Positions 1-12,278 are shown, counted from the first letter of the stretch. The stretch: DNA of 64,000 bases from Melitaea cinxia (GCF_905220565.1 NC_059404.1:16396472-16460471); one strand, 5' to 3'. The notes: generated from the sequence alone by a model not told the origin. Program-made: numbers and translations.

Positions 1-430
1 CTAACGTCTTTTAGATGTATCAAGCTGTGTTCTAGAGATTTACTAATAATAATGTAATTAGTGTTCAAATTACGAATCGTCAAAATTAAAATTGGTACAA
101 AAAAAAGGAAATTAGTATCGCCTATTGATTGACTAAATTGTTATAAATATATAATTATTATTCTTATTTAAAGAGAAGTTTTATTTTCAGTAATACTGAA
201 CAACACATTATTCTGACATATAGCATTTTTGCAGAATCTTCCCATCGACTTTCATCTTAATTTGAAATAAACAAATTGTAGTCAAAAAAGGTGCAATTAT
301 GTTGTTAAAATATCTCACGATTGTATTATAAACTTTTTTCGACAGTGACAGCGTTCAAAATCAAAATACGTAAAAGGAGAGGTTGAGGAGCGACATTTTT
401 CCTCATCGTGCAGTCACGTCAAATCTTGTT
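1..430. other. AT-rich, no gene seen
   Basis: No repeat family or ORF of note before the palindrome at 431. Confidence 0.6.
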
Positions 431-448
431 GTCACGTTCGAACGTGAC
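431..448. other. Perfect 18-bp palindrome
   Basis: GTCACGTTCGAACGTGAC equals its own reverse complement. It could bind a dimeric transcription factor, but nothing around it shows a promoter. Confidence 0.5.
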
Positions 449-552
449 TTGTCATGCACAGTTGCGATTTCCTTTAAAATGTTCCAAGTGTATGTGCATA
501 CGTGTCTTTTATCTAATAATACAAGTACACAACAATCGAATCTTATTTACAT

Positions 553-800
553 ACTAGCTGACCCCGCAAACGTTGTTTTGCCATATATGTTATTAACCTC
601 CTTGATCCCCCTCCCCCTTATAACTTAGGGATATGAAAAAATAGATGTTTGCCGATTCTCAGACCTACCCGATATGCACACAAAATCTCATAATATTTTA
701 TTAACCCCCTTAATCCCCTCCCCCCATTATAAGTGAGGGATATGAAAAAAAAATATGTTGTTCGATTCTCAGATCTACCCGATATGCACACAAAATTTCT
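553..800 (-). mobile_element. Helitron-like element F1 with internal duplication
   Basis: The minus-strand 3' end CTAG lies at 553-556 (ACTAGCTGACCCCGCAAACG). The core AGACCTACCCGATATGCACACAAAAT occurs twice (about 661-686 and 771-797), a partial tandem duplication. No Rep/helicase ORF. Confidence 0.7.
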
Positions 801-1285
801 ACCAGATATCTACCGGGTAACCAAGTTGCGGCGGGCATTAATGACTTATTAAAATAAATAAAGAACTACTTACTACTAAAGCATACTCTTTTTAAAAACT
901 CAGTAGCTGTAAATTTCCAGATGACCAATAAATAAATTTTCTAGCTTCTTAACAGTAAGTAAGGGTGGTCAAAGAGCTTAAAGTCCGCAAGTTAAACTTT
1001 AGTTTAGCAAAATCTTAGAAATCGTTATCTCAACAAACTCTCGCTGTAACGAAGTCTAGGAGCCGTCCTCATTAGCGAGAGAGCTTGGGGCTGTTGTTTG
1101 CTCAGTTGTTCTTTATTGCAACCATTTTATTACTCGAGATTATATAGTCTTTAAACAGATTTAGTAAATTGAGATTGTGTTTTATTTTAATTTAATGAGC
1201 TCAATGTCGACAAAATTGGACATAAACGACGACAATAGACTTTAATAAACAATAAATAAATAAATATAAATATATTATACATACA
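801..1285. other. AT-rich, no gene seen
   Basis: Sequence between F1 and a C SINE; 1020-1130 is less AT-rich (CTCTCGCTGTAACGAAG) but not recognisable. Confidence 0.55.
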
Positions 1286-1473
1286 CACACGGTCGTCTGT
1301 TCCTATGGTAAGAAACTTAATGCTTGTGTTACAGGTAACAGTCGACTGTTATAACATTTTTTTTTTGACAAATATACATAGAAATAATACATATATAAAT
1401 ACACACATTACACCCAGACTCAAGCGTGAATTGAACCCGCGGTATAGCTAACTGCTTCAATGCGCTAGTCACA
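1286..1473 (-). mobile_element. tRNA-headed SINE, family C (copy 1)
   Basis: Minus strand: tRNA-like head with B-box complement TTGAACCCGC at 1431-1440, then a body with AT-rich middle and GAACAGACGACCGTGTGTG end. Confidence 0.72.
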
Positions 1474-1790
1474 GTTTAATAGTTTACTATCTTTATACTT
1501 TATATACTTCTCATTCCCCTCTTGTTTAATTTTGGGTTCTTGTAAATATTGCATCACTGAAAACCATTATTATATCCTCGATTATATTGACATCTGTTAA
1601 ATAAGCTTTAGCGTATTCAAAAACCTTATATATTTGAAAAGAATGTTCAAAGATTAAGCACATTTTTAATTTTTGAAAAAAAAAAAAGCTCGAATAGGCT
1701 CGAAAGCTCGTATGGGGCTCAAATTAGAATTTCCTGGAATATGAGTACTCACACTCTATCTATTATTGTTGTTTTTGTTTTAATGTGCAG
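1474..1790. other. AT-rich, no gene seen
   Basis: Contains an A run at about 1676-1687; nothing else. Confidence 0.55.
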
Positions 1791-2128
1791 TGTGGCTATG
1801 GCACTAAAGAATATAGCCTCTCTTCCCGTGGGTGTCGTAAGAGGCGATTATTGGATAACAAGGTTCCACTACCACCTTGGAACTTAAGAAGCCGACCGAT
1901 GGCGGGATAACCATCTAACCGCTGGCTTTGAAACACACAGGCCGAAGACGGGCAGCAGCGTCTTAGAAGCGACAAAGCCAGCCCTGCGGTCACCAACCCG
2001 CCTGCCCAGCGTGATGACTATGGGCAATACACATGAGTTCACGCATTTTTGGCGCGAACTTGTGGAGGCCTATGTCCAGCGGTGGACTGCAATAGGCTGG
2101 AATGATGATGATGATGATGATGATGATG
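1791..2128 (+). mobile_element. Retroposon family A, copy 1
   Basis: Full-length form: starts TGTGTGGCTAYGGC, has the conserved core CTTCCCGTGGGTGTCGTAAG, then CCTATGTCCAGC and a (GATGAT)n tail. Non-coding; short ORFs over it on both strands recur at each copy and are artefacts of the shared sequence. Confidence 0.85.
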
Positions 2129-2330
2129 TTTTAATATAGTGAAATTTTTGTTAAATTATTTATTTGTATTTTTGTATTATTTATTAAAATTGTGATTTTA
2201 TTATTGTTTTTACAGATTATCCTGATATTTATTAATTTTTAGCTCTATGTTTTATCCATTGTAAGAATTGTTTTTTTAAGGGTCATTTGTTATCTTAAAT
2301 AAAGAATTATTATTATTATTATATCACTTC
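2129..2330 (+). repeat. Retroelement-like 3' tail (AATAAAG then ATT repeats)
   Basis: AT-rich sequence ending in AATAAAGAATTATTATTATT at about 2299-2322, the kind of polyadenylation-like signal plus trinucleotide tail found on some LINE 3' ends. No coding remnant is recognisable upstream of it. Confidence 0.4.
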
Positions 2331-2817
2331 TATATTGTGAACTCTTTGAATTACTATGTGATGGAATTCTCACAACCGTTCTCTTTGCTCTGATAAGTAT
2401 CTGTTTCTTAAAATCCGCTCTAATTTTTCTTCTTTTTACACTAAGTCTTTTCTGTCCAAGGAGTTTGCTTATGAAGTTTTTGTCCATGAACATGAGACAT
2501 GCTTTTGGTATCACTACTCACATACGTAAAAAAAAGTTATGATATTCGAATACATATAATAATTGTGTGCCATATTTCTTTCCCAGACTGTCGTATATTT
2601 TATACCTACATTTTATTTTTATATCAGTTTTTATCATTTTTCAGTGTCATGACGTAATGCTGATGAACTTGCATTTCAGTATTAAATTCGTATACTGCAA
2701 TAAATCCAAGTAAGCAAAGTTTGGCAGCGGTCCAAATGGTATAAAAGTGTTGCATAACAACCTACGTCTCTGACATCGTTAACTAGGTCTTTAGGTATCA
2801 AATTAAGTATACATACA
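2331..2817. other. AT-rich, no gene seen
   Basis: The minus-strand ORF here (2290-2514) has no family resemblance. Confidence 0.5.
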
Positions 2818-3160
2818 ACGACCGCTCTGGTGTAACGGTGCGTGTACCCTGTCGGGAGCGCCTAAACACCGATAGTCCCGGGTTCGATTCGCGCTCGGAG
2901 TGGGTATTTGTGTTTATACAAATATTTATTTCTTTGTCACCTTGACAAACCAAGGACTACCTTGTGAGTCTCCCTACCATGTCTCGAAGAGCACGATAAG
3001 CCGTCGATCCCGGTTGTTATCATGTACACCTCATAGCGATTGTTACTCATAATAGGGAATATATCCATCAATCAATATTGGAGTACCGTGATTGATAAAG
3101 CACTGATCCTTCTCCTACATGGGGAAAGAGGCCTATCCCCAGCAGTGGGATATTACAGGC
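2818..3160 (+). mobile_element. tRNA-headed SINE, family B (copy 1)
   Basis: The head resembles a tRNA-derived pol III promoter: A-box-like TGGTGTAACGGT (about 2827-2838) and B box GGTTCGATTCG (2881-2891). The body continues to CCCAGCAGTGGGATATTACAGG at 3138-3159, which is the shared 3' end of all B copies. Confidence 0.8.
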
Positions 3161-3271
3161 TTTTGTATGCAGTTTATTACCATAGGGATAAAATGTGCAT
3201 GAAGAAGATACTGCTTAACTTTCATAAAATCTTTTTGATTTTCTGAAGTACTTTAAAAAATATCAGTGTGT

Positions 3272-3420
3272 GACCCAATTGCGCAGTTCGTAGTGACACT
3301 GCTTTCTGCTTCGGGGGCTTTGGGTTTGTTTCACGCCCCGAGCCTAATATTCATTAATTGAGTTGCTGTTGAACAGAGTGTTTATGTATGTAAGTATTTA
3401 TTAAAAAATAAAATCTAAAA
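3272..3420 (+). mobile_element. SINE family C, partial copy
   Basis: tRNA-like head with TTGCGCAGTTCGTAGTGAC and a damaged B box (GGGTTTGTTTCAC near 3325); the usual body is replaced by a short AT-rich tail. Confidence 0.6.
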
Positions 3421-3671
3421 AAAAAAACCAGGACTCATTATGAATATACTTTTGTATTTGAGTAAGTCTTTGACAAACATTCCAACGATTTTCTCACGTT
3501 CAGGACCCAATTCTCGCTCACGCCTCGCTCCACATTGCGTGTTCCTACGTAATGATTCACTTCAACGTCTCTTTGTACGTACACCTTTTTTTTCTTCTTG
3601 TACCATTAACGTGTGAAAAATATATAAAATTATGTGAAAAGTGTGAATATGTTTTTGCTGTTAAATGAGGG

Positions 3672-3835
3672 TTACGTTTTTCTATCATGTTTTATATGTT
3701 TCTCGTATAATTTTGGCATGATTTGTAGGCCAAACTATTTCACAGAAATTAATTTACGTTTTTCTATCATGTTTTATATGTTTCTCGTATAATTTTGGCA
3801 CGCTTTGTAGGCCAAACTATTACACAGAAATTAAT
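3672..3835 (+). repeat. 82-bp tandem duplication
   Basis: 3672-3753 and 3754-3835 are near-identical; both start TTACGTTTTTCTATCATG and end ACAGAAATTAAT. Confidence 0.93.
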
Positions 3836-3860
3836 ACATACAATTTTAAAATATGTATGT

Positions 3861-4185
3861 TGTGTGGTCACGGCAGTAAAGAATATAGCTACCCCTCTCT
3901 ACCCGTGGGTGTCGTAAGAGGCGACTTAGGGATAACACAGTTTCACTACCACCTTGGAACTTAAAAAGCCGACCGACGGCGGGATAACCATCCAACTGCT
4001 GTCTTTGAAATACACAGGCCAAAGACGGGCAGCAGCGTCTTCGGTGCAACGAAGTCAGCCTGCGGTCATGAACCCGCCTGCCCAGCGTGGTGACTAAGAG
4101 CAAAACATATGAGTTCGCGCCATTTTAGGTGCGAACTTAGGAGACCTATATCCAACAGTAGATTGCGTTAGGCTGAAGTGATGAA
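3861..4185 (+). mobile_element. Retroposon family A, copy 2
   Basis: Same head and core as copy 1, diverged, and with only a short GATGAA tail. It sits 25 bp downstream of an 82-bp tandem duplication. Confidence 0.82.
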
Positions 4186-4654
4186 TTTTAAAATTTAGAT
4201 CAAATATTTGAATGTCGATTTGTATCTATCTATGCTTAATTGCTTATGCAGGAGCTTTGACACAATTAACCACATAACCATTATAAGATAACCTGGATTA
4301 AGAAAACCTTATAATTGTCAACCAATTAGTATAGTTTTCTAATATGCTGAGTGCTATTGGATATGGAATAGGCTCTGATTCGGTCAAACATATGACTAAG
4401 GTGTGACCGCTACAGAGATGCATATTTGTTAATACATACAATGAGCGCTGATAATTATCTTAAACTGTCTCTAATACTATCCGTTCGATCAGTTTTACTA
4501 CAACTAAAGTTCCAAGCTACGATATATGAACCTCATAAGACTGAACAAGAACTTTTTCTAATGTATTAGTACGTGACGTAATTAGAAATGGGGAAGTCAT
4601 TTGAGATCTTTCTGATGAATTTCGGTTATCCGAGTGTGAATATGTAGGAAAAGA
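4186..4654. other. AT-rich, no gene seen
   Basis: No recognised repeat. Confidence 0.55.
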
Positions 4655-4895
4655 ATTGTAGCTCAATTCACCACGCTGCTTCGCTGCGGCTTTGCATCTG
4701 TATATCTATACACGTACGTATATGTATTCCCTGCAATGAGCAACGATCGCTATTAGGTATTTATGATAACAGCCGAAACTGAAATCTTAACGTGCTCTCC
4801 GAGGCACGTAGGGGAGACAATGACAGGCATCTAAACCGAAAAAAAATATTATACAAATACAAATACCCATCCCGAGCGGGAATCGATCCGCAAAC
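4655..4895 (-). mobile_element. SINE family B, copy 2 (partial)
   Basis: Minus-strand copy whose B-box region is read as CGGGAATCGATCCGC at about 4877-4891; both ends are eroded. Confidence 0.7.
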
Positions 4896-4899
4896 CATC

Positions 4900-5391
4900 A
4901 AATTTGTTTCTCGATATATACTTACGTATATAGATGTAGGTTGGGTAATAATTTCTTTTTTTTATCATTAATTTTGCATGGCGTATAATTTATGTTTCTG
5001 TAACATAAAATAAAAATCTTTTTTACGCCTATGGAACCAAGTATCATCAATGGAACGTAAAAAGTTTTATAAAAAAACGACGATTTTATTATAATCTTGT
5101 AAACTACAAGATGTCAAGTTATAGTGCCTATGTATTATTATCAACAAGGTCAAAAGATCGTTTCATATTATTCTGACATTTAATGACGTAATACAATTGT
5201 CCCAATGGCAAAGGACTTAAACGTACATTTGACTAGTCCTCTTGTTTTCGAGATTATTTCTTAATTTAATTGAGTTTTTCTTCACGTATTCTATTTTTTT
5301 AGAGTATTGAAATAACATATATAGGTAGTATTGTTAAAGAGTTGGTTTTCATAAAATATTAGTATTCATTTTTATATAATACTAGCTGTGC
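4900..5391. other. AT-rich, no gene seen
   Basis: No recognised repeat before Helitron-like composite E. Confidence 0.55.
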
Positions 5392-6603
5392 CCGCGGCTT
5401 CGCACGCGTTGAAATCAGTTTGTCACAAAGTTTCCCCGGCAAACTTCCAGTGAAACTCTCATCAAAATCGGCTTAGCCGTTCCGTCGAAGCCCTCTCTCC
5501 ATTGGTGAAACCGCATGAAAATCCGTTCAGTAGATTTTGAGGGAATCGATCACATACGCTTTTGGGGACTTTGTTTTATAATACACTAACTGTTGCCAGC
5601 GTCTACGTCCGCGTGGTTATAAAGATATGCATTACTATTAAGCTGCTTAACGCAAATTATGTTTTTATTTCAGTCACTTGAAATATCACTCTGAGTAACT
5701 TTTTCAAACGCACAATTTAGTATAATTTAATATATTTTTATAAAACCTCTCTATACACCACATTTTTAGTTTTATTTTCAGGCTGCAGTATAAATAGGCT
5801 TTCAGGCGAACTTATAGCTGCTGTATATGTTTCATACAAACTATCAACCCCAATTAAACGCCCTTAGCGGTGGAATATCGCAAAATCCGTTCTTAGCGGA
5901 CGTCTACTAACTATAATCTACCTCCCTGCCAAATTTCATCTTTGTCCATCTTGGATGGATAGACCATCCAGCAGTTTTTGAGTTCTCGTGATGAGTGAGT
6001 CAGTGTTTATATACTTATATATAGATTACGATGTATTATTTGGACACTTCCTCACTATCTATAGAGCATAAATTTTAAATTTCAAGTCTCTTACTTCAAA
6101 AACATAGGACTTTCATACAAACTTCCAACCCCCGTTTTACCCCCTTAGGGGTTGAATTTCGTAAAATCTGTTCTTAGCAAATGTCTACGCCCTATAAGAA
6201 GCCTATCTGCCAAATTTCAAGTTTGTAGGTGTTATAGTTTCGGAGATTTCGTGATTTTTATTTTATTTATTTTTATTTTTATTTTTATTTTATGAGTGAG
6301 TAAATCTACCATCCCTCGTTTTAACCCCAAAGAGGAGTTGATTTCTAAAGATACATTATTTGAACACCTTCTCGTCATCTATAGACATTAAATTTCAAGT
6401 ATCTTACTTCAAAAACATAGGACTTTCATACAAACTTCCAACCCCCGTTTTACCCCCTTAGGGGTCGAATTTCGTAAAATCCGTTCTTAGCGGATGCCTA
6501 CCTCTTATAAGGAGCCTACTTGCCAAATTTCAAGTTTGCAGGTGTTATAGTTTCGGAGATTTCGTGATGAATGACCTTTCGCGTTTATATATATTATAGA
6601 TAG
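5392..6603 (-). mobile_element. Non-autonomous Helitron-like composite E
   Basis: Minus-strand terminus CTAGCTGTGCCCGCGG at 5392-5407. The interior is built from related blocks; GACTTTCATACAAACTTCC plus CCCCGTTTTACCCCCTTAGG recur at about 6110-6150 and 6421-6463. The other end is near TATATATTATAGAT (6603). No transposase coding capacity. Confidence 0.7.
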
Positions 6604-6814
6604 AGCAGATAAAATTATTAAACCTAATTTCAATACAAAATTTGTTTGTTAAGTATTTTTGTATTTTTTGTTTAATATTTACCAACAACCTATTTCTTTT
6701 TCTCAATTATAATCTTAATATTTTTCTGAAGATTTTGATTGAACAATAAAGCTTAAACTGATTGTGCATTTTTTCTTTTGGTAATTATTATTTTAGTAAT
6801 TATATTACGCTTAC

Positions 6815-6910
6815 GCGTCAGCCTGTAATATCCCACTGCTGGGTATTTGCCTCTTTCCCCATGCAGGAGAAGAATCAGAGGTTAATCCACCACGCTGCTC
6901 CAATGCGGGT
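6815..6910 (-). mobile_element. SINE family B, 3'-end fragment
   Basis: Carries the family 3' end (plus-strand CCTGTAATATCCCACTGCTG) and about 95 bp of body, abutting Helitron-like element F2. Confidence 0.75.
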
Positions 6911-6920
6911 TATAATCTTT

Positions 6921-7128
6921 TATATAAAATTCTCGTGTCAGAATGTTAGTTACGATACTCCTTCGAAACGGCTGGACCGATTTTTATGAAATTTTGTGTG
7001 CATATCGGATAGGTCTGAGAATCAGCCAACATCTATTTTTCATGCCCCTAAGGCACTTGTATAAGGGGAGGGGGGTATTTAGGGAGTTAATAACATATAT
7101 GGCAAAATAACGTTTGCGGGATCATCTA
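6921..7128 (+). mobile_element. Helitron-like element F2
   Basis: Starts TATAAAATTCTCGTGTC and ends ATCATCTAG|T (CTAG at 7125-7128). Same family as F1, opposite orientation. Confidence 0.75.
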
Positions 7129-7129
7129 G

Positions 7130-7699
7130 TAATTATATGAATAGCCCTAACCTTTACAACAACAAAATAATACGAGTAGTTACGGTAAAGTAAAAGGTAA
7201 ATTTAAAAGAAGTTATTACAATCGTAACAGCCTAGCAAAGTGGGTCGTCGTGAAATGAAAAAACCCCTAAATGTATCCTTCTGTCTATCTATTGCTAATT
7301 AAGAGAGATGTTGGAATTCCGCACTAATTACAACCTCCGAATCACATAAGACATATTTACGGTAAAAGCAGATGTATGTATTATGTCTTAAGGTATATTT
7401 TCATGTTCTCAAAATCATGTGAGGTTTATATGTAATTACAGTTTTTGGCTTTCATTATTACTACGTTTAAAGGTACACATTTGATTTAATTGATTTAACT
7501 TACAATTTTTGAATTTCTAAGATATTAATACATTTGTTGATACTTCTGCGTACCTTGTTACTACAAAGAATAAGCACCTGTAAGGAAACAAGGTGTTTCT
7601 AATAAAAATTAATACCTCCTTGTTTACATATTATTGTCATTAATTTTAATTGAAAACTATTCCCCTTTATTTACCTTAATCTCAACATTTATGACAGGT
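7130..7699. other. AT-rich, no gene seen
   Basis: Unique-looking; the last 13 bases are the target duplication of retroposon A3. Confidence 0.55.
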
Positions 7700-7712
7700 A
7701 ATGTCTTCATTA

Positions 7713-8040
7713 TGTTGTGTGGCTACGGCACTAAAGAATTTAGCCACCCCCTCTCTTCCCGTGGGTGTCGTAAGAGGCGACTAAGGGATAACAAGGTTCC
7801 ACAACCACCTTGGAACTTAAGAAGCCGACCGATGGCGGGATAACCATCCAACTGCTGGCTTTGAAATACACAGGCCGAAGACGGGCAGCAGCGTCTTCGG
7901 TGCGACAAAGCCAGTACTGCGGTCACCAACCCGCCTGCCCAGCGTGGTGACTATGGGCAAAACACATGAGTTCACGTTATTTTTGGCGTAAACTTGTGGA
8001 GGCCTATGTCCAGCAGTGGACTGTATAGGCTGTAATGATG
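7713..8040 (+). mobile_element. Retroposon family A, copy 3 (with TSD)
   Basis: Full-length copy flanked by the perfect 13-bp direct repeat AATGTCTTCATTA (7700-7712 and 8041-8053). This fixes the element's ends and shows it moves by retroposition. Closely related to copies 4 and 6. Confidence 0.9.
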
Positions 8041-8053
8041 AATGTCTTCATTA

Positions 8054-8746
8054 AAGTTACCATTGTTAAACGTTGATCACGGTGCAAATCTTACTGCCTT
8101 TCAGATAATAATTTTAATCGATAACATTTAAAACTTTTTTAAGTTTTACAACTCACTTATACTCGTAACATCCTAGATTTATGTACAAGAACATTAAATT
8201 AGCATTTAAGAATCATTCAAAATTTCCAGTCAGTAACCGCGTGAAACGTCTAGTTAAATCGAATAAAATAAAGTGTACACTTTTTTTATCTTTGCATTAA
8301 TGAGAAAATTCTTACAAACGAGAGAGAAGGCAGTGATAAAGTCGGCTTATTCGTGAATTTACATTGGAAATGAACTCCTGCCGCTTATCTTTATTTTTTT
8401 CTCTAATCCATTTCAGTCGGAATTAATTTGAACTAAATAAATATTTAATCAAACGTCTTATTTATAAAAAATTATTACAGTGTAATCAAATTTCAAATAA
8501 ACTTTACTTAAGTGGGCTTTTAGCTATCTTCTTTTGAAGTGTTAATTTATAAATTGTCTTACGAAGAGGCTGTGTCGCAGGTCCCTTACCGTGCACACCA
8601 ATTGAAGCTACGTCAACCAAACTGCTGAATATCATAAAGAAGTAGATAGATTGCAGTAAAGATAGAATAAAAGATTATAGTTCAAAATTTACCTGGAGCT
8701 TCTACCGGCTTCAAATGCCACTGAAATGGCCTTAATGCATCGTAAA
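8054..8746. other. AT-rich, no gene seen
   Basis: Unique-looking sequence between A3 and H1. Confidence 0.55.
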
Positions 8747-9522
8747 ATTGTGTTTGCTCGCAAACGAAAAAAAACCGACTTCAATTACATCGACGAGTAA
8801 TACAACGTAGATCGACGAAAAAATTCTCAAGTAACTGCGCGTTATCAAAGATTACTCAAAAAGCAGTTATCAGATCTCAATGAAATTTATATGTGACCAC
8901 ATGACAAACATCAGCTTTCGATTAAATTAAAAATTATTAAAATCGGTACACCCAGTAAAAAGTTATTGCGGATTTTCAAGAAGTTCCCTCGATTTCTCTG
9001 GGATCCCATTATCAGATCCTGGTTTCCTTATCACGGAACTAAACTAAGGATATCTTCTTTCCAACAAAAAAAGAATTATCAAAATCGGTACACCCAGTAA
9101 AAAGTTATTGCGGATTTTCAAGAATTTCCATCAATTTCTCTAGGATCCCATCATCAGATCCTGGTTTCCTTATTATGATTCCTTATTATGATACCAAACT
9201 AGGGATATCTCCTTTCCAACAAAAAAAGAATTATCCAAATCGGTACATCCAGTAGAAAGTTATGCGGTATAATACAACGTAGATCGACGAAAAAAGCGTC
9301 AAGTAAAAACGCATTATTAGATATAGCTCGAAAAGTAGTTGTTAGATCTCAAATAAATTTAAATGGGACCAATTGGCACACACCACCTTTCGATTAAAAG
9401 AAAATTTGTCGAAATCGCTCCACCCAGTCAAAAGTTCTGATGTAACATACATAAAAAAATAAAAAAGTAAAAAAAAATACAGTCGAATTGAGAACCTCCT
9501 CCTTTTTTGGAAGTCGGTTAAA
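8747..9522 (+). repeat. Foldback-type repeat H1 with internal duplication
   Basis: Begins TTGTGTTTGCTCGCAAACG and AAACCGACTTCAATTACAT, ends CCTTTTTTGGAAGTCGGTTA: short inverted ends. The block around AAAATCGGTACACCCAGTAAA is tandemly duplicated (about 8938-9060 and 9078-9200, partial third at 9236). No ORF of note. Confidence 0.8.
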
Positions 9523-9634
9523 AATGGCCAATTACCTCACGTTCATATATTTATTTATTTTACTTTATTGTACACCACAACTACATTTTAAACAATAAAC
9601 ACATTTAAAAAAAAAACATTTACAGACTGTGAAG

Positions 9635-9692
9635 TACAATGGGCGGAATAATGGCTATTTAGCCATTTCTTCCAGACAACCCAAATATATTA
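9635..9692 (+). repeat. Dispersed motif L, copy 1
   Basis: TTTAGCCATTTCTTCCAGAC and AACCCAAATATA, matched at 15493-15550. Confidence 0.5.
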
Positions 9693-9897
9693 GAAGAGCA
9701 GGGCACTAATTTGTCGTGTTTCTTCACTTGATGACAATATTGTAGTACAACTGACAATTAAAGGATAAGTGTTACTTATTTATGTAACTACGTACATTGA
9801 ATTTTATTTCTCGGCATATGTGCAATATTATCAAGATCAAAAGTTGCTTTATTCAATTAGGATTCAAAAACTTCACGGATTTAAATCATTTAAAAGT

Positions 9898-10234
9898 GCT
9901 GTGTGGCTACGGCACTAAAGAATTTAGCCACCCCCTCTCTTCCCGTGGGTGTCGTAAGAGGCGACTAAGGGATAACAAGGTTCCACAACCACCTTGGAAC
10001 TTAAGAAGCCGACCGATGGCGGGATAACCATCCAACTACTGGCTTTGAAATACACAGGCCGAAGACGGGCAGCAGCGTCTTCGGTGCGACAAAGCCAGTA
10101 CTGCGGTCACCAACCTGCCTGCCCAGCGTGGTGACTATGGGCAAAACACATGAGTTCACGTTATTTTTGGCGTAAACTTGTGGAGGCCTATGTCCAGCAG
10201 TGGACTGTATAGGCAGGCTGTAATGATGATGATG
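9898..10234 (+). mobile_element. Retroposon family A, copy 4
   Basis: Nearly the same sequence as copies 3 and 6, with an internal 4-bp duplication near 10211-10220. AAAAGT at 9892-9897 and 10235-10240 is a possible short target duplication. Confidence 0.85.
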
Positions 10235-10240
10235 AAAAGT

Positions 10241-12278
10241 TAAGCTACTATCTACCACTCGGTAGGATACGCCCACCCTTTAGAGTAATATTCCATACAA
10301 TACATTGACCGCCAGCGCTCGTAATAAATACATTTACGAAGTAATAGTCATGTTATAATAACAACGCAAATAATGACTTTATTTTATGTCCAATATTGAC
10401 ATTAACGAAGTTCACATATAATGACATTATTATTTTGCTTTATCGAGTCCATCGGGACATAATACATATAAAGCGAAATATGATAAAATTACATATTTTA
10501 TTTACTTAATTATAGTAATAATATAATAACGTATTTTTGGAGTTGATAAAAGCAAAGACAAACTTTATTAAACTTATTTTTTTGTGGTACATAAACAATA
10601 TTTTTGGTTTAAAACTTTACAAAAACTGTCACTATAATGCCAAAATGGTGACAAAGAAGTGTACAAATGTATAATAAAATACCCACAGTCATCATATAAG
10701 CTAAATCTGCTGACGTTTAAAAAATTACTAAAAAAGTACAAAATTTAGAAAAATCTCAAAATATAATGAAAACACCTACGAATGTTAATTTAATTGTTAT
10801 ATGTGCCTCATTTAAAATTATTATTTTTTTTCATAATAATTAGAAAATAGGATATAAGATATCAATTACCAAAGATAACACAAACGTCGATTTTGGGTTA
10901 CAATAAACTAAGATAGATCGAAAATTTCAACTTTAATTTTGATTCTTCTAAGCCTTTTTGAATAAAAATATTTTAAAAAAATATTAAATCAAATGGTTTG
11001 ATTTTTTTTTCATTGCTGCAGACATTTAACAAGGTTTACAACAAATGTACAACAGCAACTTCAATACTAAAAGCGATTACTTACAGGCAACCATTTTAAC
11101 GGGTTTGTAACGGTATACGGTAATACGCTAAAGTTTAAGATGTTTGCCTCCCTTTTTAGAAAAAGACAATCATTCCACATAAATTACATATCATTTTATA
11201 GATAATTTATTGCTTGCTCTACCGGTGACAACAACTAAAAAATTTGTTATTACTTTTTTTTGTAAATTAATTAATTATAAAGCTATATATATGATAGCTT
11301 TAATTATTTATGAAACAATGTCAACATGATTGACGGTCGGTTTATTTTTTCTTCAATTTCAAATCAACTCGCGTATAAATACTTTTTTTGTAATTTTGTA
11401 AGGTGATAATTATAATTATTTCATGCGAATTATTCGCATGGGGTAAAGCTAGTCTTTACATATTAAGTGACAGTCAAAAATTCATTATAATTTTTAAAGA
11501 AAAATTTCGAAACTAAAACTCTTTAAAAATAATAATTTGTTTCTTCCCTTTTTAATAAAAATGTAGAGAAGTATTAAAATTCTATTACAATATCTAACAA
11601 ATAGGTAAATACTCGTCTACATCCAGTGAAGAAACTTCTGAAACGATAAACAGTTCTAGAAATTTGAGAGGCTCGTAAACATTTACGTTCCTGTGGTGAT
11701 TCTGTTGGAAGGAGAGCGATTGCTTCGCGTACGAATCTTGAAACGAACGAATATGAGTCATTGCCATTAAGAAAACCTAAAATAATATATTCATGTATTT
11801 TGTTAATCGTAGTGAGTTCTCGTGAGAGTAAAGTCAGGTAGGAAATATCTTTCTCAAAATATAGAGTAGCCCGACTGAAGAAGTATCATGACATTACAGA
11901 AGATCAGAGCCTAATAATACAACTAGCAAGTAATGTTCCGGTGGCGAGTAAGTAGAAAAAAAATCACTAGAAAATGTATTTAAAAAATCAAATGCTTATT
12001 CTCGTTCGCCACTAATTTGGGCCAATTTGGTTAATGCCGTGCAATTTATATATTATTATATATTATATACAAATACACGGCGAATTTCTTATTGAAATGC
12101 AGTGTTAATTCTACTGAGCCAACTTACACATAATTGATGCCAATATAAAAAAAAACATGTTGAATTTTATATATATTTTCTAGTTCTCGATTTTTTTAAA
12201 ATTTTGTTGATCGGTCTTTAATTAAGTACATAAAAGTATTTAGGAAATTTAGTATTTTAGAAAATAACAAATACCGTA
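10241..12278. other. 2-kb AT-rich stretch, no gene
   Basis: No ORF worth calling. A small perfect stem CATGCGAA/TTCGCATG at 11422-11440 and a motif shared with 59832-59877 (GCTCGTAAACATTTACGTTCC near 11671; family K) are the only structure seen. 11865-11945 weakly resembles family I. Confidence 0.55.

Noticed and set aside
1796..1996. Recurrent short ORF ending in SLSRLLRHPREE (also 7723, 13646, 39861, 42766, 62528)
   Set aside because: Repeats wherever family A occurs and degenerates with it; no sign of coding constraint.
2818..2895. tRNA gene
   Set aside because: A- and B-box-like sequences are present but they head a SINE, and no complete cloverleaf is apparent.
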